DNA of 64,000 nucleotides from Haloterrigena salifodinae (lineage in GTDB: Archaea; Halobacteriota; Halobacteria; Halobacteriales; Natrialbaceae), in the NCBI RefSeq assembly GCF_003977755.1, contig NZ_RQWN01000002.1, positions 62,001 to 126,000 of the forward strand, written 5' to 3'. Of this stretch, positions 61,042 through 64,000 are shown piece by piece. A program made the translations under genes and the position numbers. The number at the start of each line of letters is the position of its first letter. Positions within the stretch are counted from its first letter, which is position 1. The notes beneath the pieces are model-generated. The model was given only the letters and a program-made list of their open reading frames with translations, was not told where the DNA came from and did not search any database.

Positions 61042-62682
61042 ATGACCGAACGCTCGACCGCCGAACAGATGCCAATCGCCGCTCGCCTTCGTCGGGGGAT
61101 CCGGTCGTTCGAGCCGATGTACCTCGCGCTGCTGGGGCTGCTTGCGATTCCGAGCTACGTCTTCGAATCGCTCGCGGTCCTGGAGCTCTTCGAGATGTTC
61201 TTCTTCTTTTTCCTCTGGCCGTTCGTCGCGCCGCTCGTCGAACTGGTGGTCCGACGCGGGACCGACGAGGACGAGACGGTCGAGCCGACCGACTGGATCT
61301 ACATGGGGAACTGGCGGGAGTACGCCGCGTGGTTTCTCATGCTGCCGCTGGGATTTCTCAATCCGTTCGTCCTTGCACAGGACGCGATGCAGTGGCTTGG
61401 TAGCGCCGTCGCGTTTGCGCGCCACCGCGGCTCCCTCCCCGACGCAGAGGGCTACGACCAGCGGGTCTCCTACCGACTCCCGTTCGATAGCGCCTGGACC
61501 GTCGTGAACGGCAGCTACGACCACGACTACTCGCACTCGTGGTTCCCGGCGACCCAGCGGTACGCGTACGATTTCGTCATCACCGACGCGGAGGGACGGA
61601 CCGCCCCCGAGGCGTCGGGCGCGGACGTCGAGGGCTACTACTGCTACGACGAACCGATCCTCGCCCCCGCCGCCGGCGTCGTGGTCGACGTCCTCGACGA
61701 CGATCTCGAGCCGTCCCGCGGCGGCGGCGTTGCCCACCCTCTGAAGCGGGACATCCGCGGGAACTATGTGGTGCTCCAGCACGCCGCCGACGAGTACAGC
61801 TGTCTGGCCCACCTCGTCCCCGGCAGCGTGACGGTCGCACCCGGGGACCGCGTACAGCGCGGCGAGGAGATCGGTCGCTGTGGTCACTCCGGGAACTCCT
61901 CGGAACCCCACCTCCACTTTCAGCTGCAGGATCACCCGAACTTCGTGGTCGCGGCCGGGCTCCCGATCGCCTTCGATGACGTTGCGATCGAGTGGCCCGG
62001 CGACGAGGCGCCGATCACCGACCCCCTGTCCGATGCCGAGGCAGATGACGCGAACGAGCGCGAACGCGAGGCCATACCGAACCCTATCGAGACCATAGCG
62101 AATCTTGAGGACGGCACCTACCGCCCTCGAGCGCACCTCACCGCCGGGCAGCGCGTCACACACGTCGACCGGGATGACGGCGACTCGAGTCGAACCCACA
62201 TCGACGATTCCGACCCCACGATCGTCGCCGACAAGGCGGGTGCCACGCGGGCCTCGAGCCAGCACCGGACCGGACTCGCGTCTCTCCAGCAGGTCGGTTT
62301 CGGGGCGTGTGTCAGCGGCGTGACCACGTTCTTCGCGTCGATTTTCGTGTCCTCGCTCACCGTCGCCGCGCTGCTCGGCGCTGTGGCAGCTGTCGGCGTG
62401 AGTTATCGAGCGGGTGCCACGTTCCTGCGCAGGGACGGCTCCAAACACCGCTCGAGTTCGATCGGGACCGCCGTCGGCATCGGTATCGTTGCCGCCGTCG
62501 TCGGGTGGTACGGCGTGACCGGGCCGGCCATCGGGATCGGCGTACAGGGCCTCGGAATTTCTGTGCTGCTGCTCGGGTTCGTCGGCTACGCCGTCCTCGG
62601 CGAATACGAGCGGCTGCGGCTGCGCGAGTCGTTCCCCGACCGTGGCGGTTCGCGATCGCGCCCATCATCGCCGACCGAGTGA
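61042..62682 (+). CDS. M23-like membrane peptidase-fold protein
   Basis: 546 residues. Two N-terminal helices (about 20-40 and 50-70) and a third at about 95-120 precede an M23/LytM-like domain (about 140-325). Metal Asp in QRYAYDFVIT (about 173-182) and the HxH in PHLHFQLQDHP (about 292-302) are kept, as is the CLAHL His. The first metal His (normally HxGxD) is Arg, so activity is doubtful. Three or four more helices fill the C-terminus. Archaea lack murein, so the substrate, if any, is unknown. Confidence 0.85.
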   Translation: MTERSTAEQMPIAARLRRGIRSFEPMYLALLGLLAIPSYVFESLAVLELFEMFFFFFLWPFVAPLVELVVRRGTDEDETVEPTDWIYMGNWREYAAWFLMLPLGFLNPFVLAQDAMQWLGSAVAFARHRGSLPDAEGYDQRVSYRLPFDSAWTVVNGSYDHDYSHSWFPATQRYAYDFVITDAEGRTAPEASGADVEGYYCYDEPILAPAAGVVVDVLDDDLEPSRGGGVAHPLKRDIRGNYVVLQHAADEYSCLAHLVPGSVTVAPGDRVQRGEEIGRCGHSGNSSEPHLHFQLQDHPNFVVAAGLPIAFDDVAIEWPGDEAPITDPLSDAEADDANEREREAIPNPIETIANLEDGTYRPRAHLTAGQRVTHVDRDDGDSSRTHIDDSDPTIVADKAGATRASSQHRTGLASLQQVGFGACVSGVTTFFASIFVSSLTVAALLGAVAAVGVSYRAGATFLRRDGSKHRSSSIGTAVGIGIVAAVVGWYGVTGPAIGIGVQGLGISVLLLGFVGYAVLGEYERLRLRESFPDRGGSRSRPSSPTE

Positions 62683-62718
62683 CGAGCCTTGATTACTGCT
62701 CGCAGCCAACTGCTGTCC

Positions 62719-63372
62719 ATGAGCGACGTCTTGATTCCGGGGGGTCGCGACGTCCGCGGGACGCTCGAGGAACCGCCAGATGGGACCGATGCGATCGTCG
62801 TCGCCTGTCCACCCCATCCCCAGCAGGGGGGATCGCGCAGCGACGGGCGCCTCGTGGCGGTCGCAGCGGCGCTTCGCGGGTTGGGAATTGCCAGCCTCCG
62901 GTTCGATTACGGCCCGTGGGACGAGGGGTATGGCGAGCGCGAGGACGTGCGCAATGCCGTCCGCTGGGCTCGTAAGAAATACGACGGTGGGGGTTGTAAA
63001 TCGGCCGACGACGGTGAAACGGACGCTGACGCGCTCCCAGTCGGCGTCTTCGGCTACAGTTTCGGCGCGTCGCTGGCGCTACTCGCCGCAGCGGATGTCG
63101 ACCCCGACGCTGTCGTGGTTCTCGCGCCGACAGCGCGACTTGGCAACGATCTCGACACACTGGCCGCGCTCGAGGCCCTCGAGATGCCGATCCACGTCCT
63201 GTACGGCGAGCGGGACACGACTGTCGACTGGGAACCGGTGGCCGAACGCGCTCGTGAACGCGGCGACACGGTCACCGCGCTGGCCGGCGACCACTTCTTC
63301 CTCGGCAAACGCGACGCCATCGCGAGCGAGGTTGCGACGTTCTTCGCGGAGGCGTTTCGCGAGACGACGTAA
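62719..63372 (+). CDS. alpha/beta hydrolase
   Basis: 217 residues. Nucleophile elbow GYSFGASLAL (about 118-127), with Asp in YGERDTTVDW (about 176-185) and His in GDHFFLGKRD (about 196-205) completing the triad. The compact size resembles the dienelactone hydrolase/YcjY-type soluble enzymes. Substrate unknown. ATG 62719 is used rather than 62689. It starts 37 bp after the M23-like gene on the same strand and may be cotranscribed. Confidence 0.88.
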   Translation: MSDVLIPGGRDVRGTLEEPPDGTDAIVVACPPHPQQGGSRSDGRLVAVAAALRGLGIASLRFDYGPWDEGYGEREDVRNAVRWARKKYDGGGCKSADDGETDADALPVGVFGYSFGASLALLAAADVDPDAVVVLAPTARLGNDLDTLAALEALEMPIHVLYGERDTTVDWEPVAERARERGDTVTALAGDHFFLGKRDAIASEVATFFAEAFRETT

Positions 63373-63476
63373 GGTGGTCGCGTGTACGGTTGCTGCTCGT
63401 CGACTAGTTCACACACGCAACGATGCGGTCGGCGCCCGTCGCCGGCCGATCGAACGTGAGCGGTGTGCTGATCTGA

Positions 63477-63941
63477 TTACTGACTTCGATCACGTTCGCG
63501 CCGTTTCTCTGCCAGGGACCGCTGTTCCTGGTGATCTTGCTGGCGATCCTGCTGTTGCTCGCGGAGCCAGCCCTCGGCGTCGGGCCTGTTATCGAACATG
63601 TGCGACGTGACGTTCGAGCCGACCTCCTGGACGAGGTCGTCGACGGAGAGGTTCGTAATAACGCTCGTTGGCTGAACGATAGCCATGTACGAGAGGTCGG
63701 TCTCGAACGCTCGCGGGTGCCAGTTCTCTTGCGTCCACTGCTGGTCCTCCTGCGAGACGGTCCCGAGGTCCCTGAGATCGGCGAGCCAGTAGCTGGCGTT
63801 TTTCTCTTTCACGAGCGCCAATCCCTTGTCCAGCCCTTCGCGATACTGCTCGCTCCGAGCGAAGTCGTGCCAGTTCATCGTGACCGCTTGCAGTTCTTCG
63901 TCCCACTCGATCGTGAGGACGGGAGATTCGTAGTACTCCAT
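63477..63941 (-). CDS. STAS/SpoIIAA-like protein
   Basis: 154 residues starting MEYYESPVLTIEWDEEL. The first 110 residues match a STAS-like fold: LTIEWDEELQAVTMNWHDFARSEQYREGLDKGLALVKEKNASYWLADLRDLG, with the Trp-Leu-Ala-Asp strand. A Gln/Arg/Asp-rich tail (EQQQDRQQDHQEQRSLAEKRRERD) ends the protein. It lacks a clear regulatory partner, and function is unknown. The window ends about 60 bases beyond its start, in AT-rich DNA probably holding its promoter. Confidence 0.8.
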   Translation of the reverse strand: MEYYESPVLTIEWDEELQAVTMNWHDFARSEQYREGLDKGLALVKEKNASYWLADLRDLGTVSQEDQQWTQENWHPRAFETDLSYMAIVQPTSVITNLSVDDLVQEVGSNVTSHMFDNRPDAEGWLREQQQDRQQDHQEQRSLAEKRRERDRSQ

Positions 63942-64000
63942 TGTCTCTTCGTGGTAAGTCGCACTATGTAACACTTTCCGCTTCCAGTAAATATAATTAT

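Noticed and set aside
60751-62448. 565-codon open frame antisense to the M23-like gene
   Set aside because: Composition is that of a shadow frame; the sense protein has helices and the HxH motif.
1-64000. tRNA, rRNA, CRISPR, transposase or prophage genes
   Set aside because: I looked for tRNA-like T-arm sequences, regular spaced repeats and transposase motifs and found none. A covariance-model search (tRNAscan-SE, Infernal) would be decisive.

Overview
The window is chromosomal DNA from a halophilic archaeon (class Halobacteria). The evidence is very high GC, strongly acidic predicted proteins, twin-arginine signal peptides, TATA-like boxes centred about 26-28 nt before start codons (leaderless transcripts), and marker genes such as HMG-CoA reductase, GatD, a SAMP1-type ubiquitin-like protein, HalOD1, amphi-Trp and HPP-Usp proteins. 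The species cannot be named from the sequence alone. I saw no rRNA, tRNA, CRISPR array, transposase or integrase. The region looks like ordinary core and shell chromosome, not a mobile island.

Layout. 0-12 kb: HMG-CoA reductase (isoprenoid lipids), a zinc-ribbon DUF5817 protein, a cupin, an Nramp-like transporter, an SDR, an HD protein, a GNAT, a Tat-exported hydrolase, a degenerate Nudix protein, a histidine kinase and NADP isocitrate dehydrogenase. 12-23 kb: small zinc proteins, type II methionine aminopeptidase, a HIT protein, an MscS channel, a divergent glutaredoxin-like and peroxiredoxin-like pair, the ms2t6A tRNA methylthiotransferase, an AI-2E permease, and DUF547, amphi-Trp and HNH-like proteins. 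23-33 kb: an Lrp/TrkA-C regulator divergent from an APC-Usp permease, then a nucleoside-sugar catabolism neighbourhood (nucleoside phosphorylase, PfkB kinase, ribose-1,5-bisphosphate isomerase, DeoC), HPP-Usp and AzlCD.

34-47 kb: a K+ channel with a TrkA-N domain and a downstream winged-helix gene, divergent from two overlapping membrane/TrkA-C genes; SAMP1; GatD; small membrane proteins; an ArsR-type regulator next to a secreted coiled-coil protein with operator-like palindromes; and a Vms1-type peptidyl-tRNA hydrolase. 47-53 kb: a two-gene D-glutamate catabolic unit (DgcN and DgcA types), a Tat-exported protein, a membrane-anchored winged-helix protein, a P-loop kinase and a cupin. 53-58 kb: four consecutive paralogous 4-TM membrane proteins of a family I do not recognise, the best candidate here for an undescribed system. 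58-64 kb: a Tat lipoprotein, PspA flanked by winged-helix genes, an M23-like membrane protein, a hydrolase and a STAS-like protein.

Functional links. The phosphorylase, PfkB kinase and R15P isomerase fit the non-carboxylating pentose-bisphosphate route known from haloarchaea, and DeoC would cover the deoxynucleoside branch. DgcN and DgcA together would acetylate and racemise D-glutamate. The K+ channel and TrkA-C genes form one divergent osmoregulation block. Non-coding features include three dispersed copies of a GC-rich element, a three-copy 27-bp tandem repeat and several operator-like inverted repeats.
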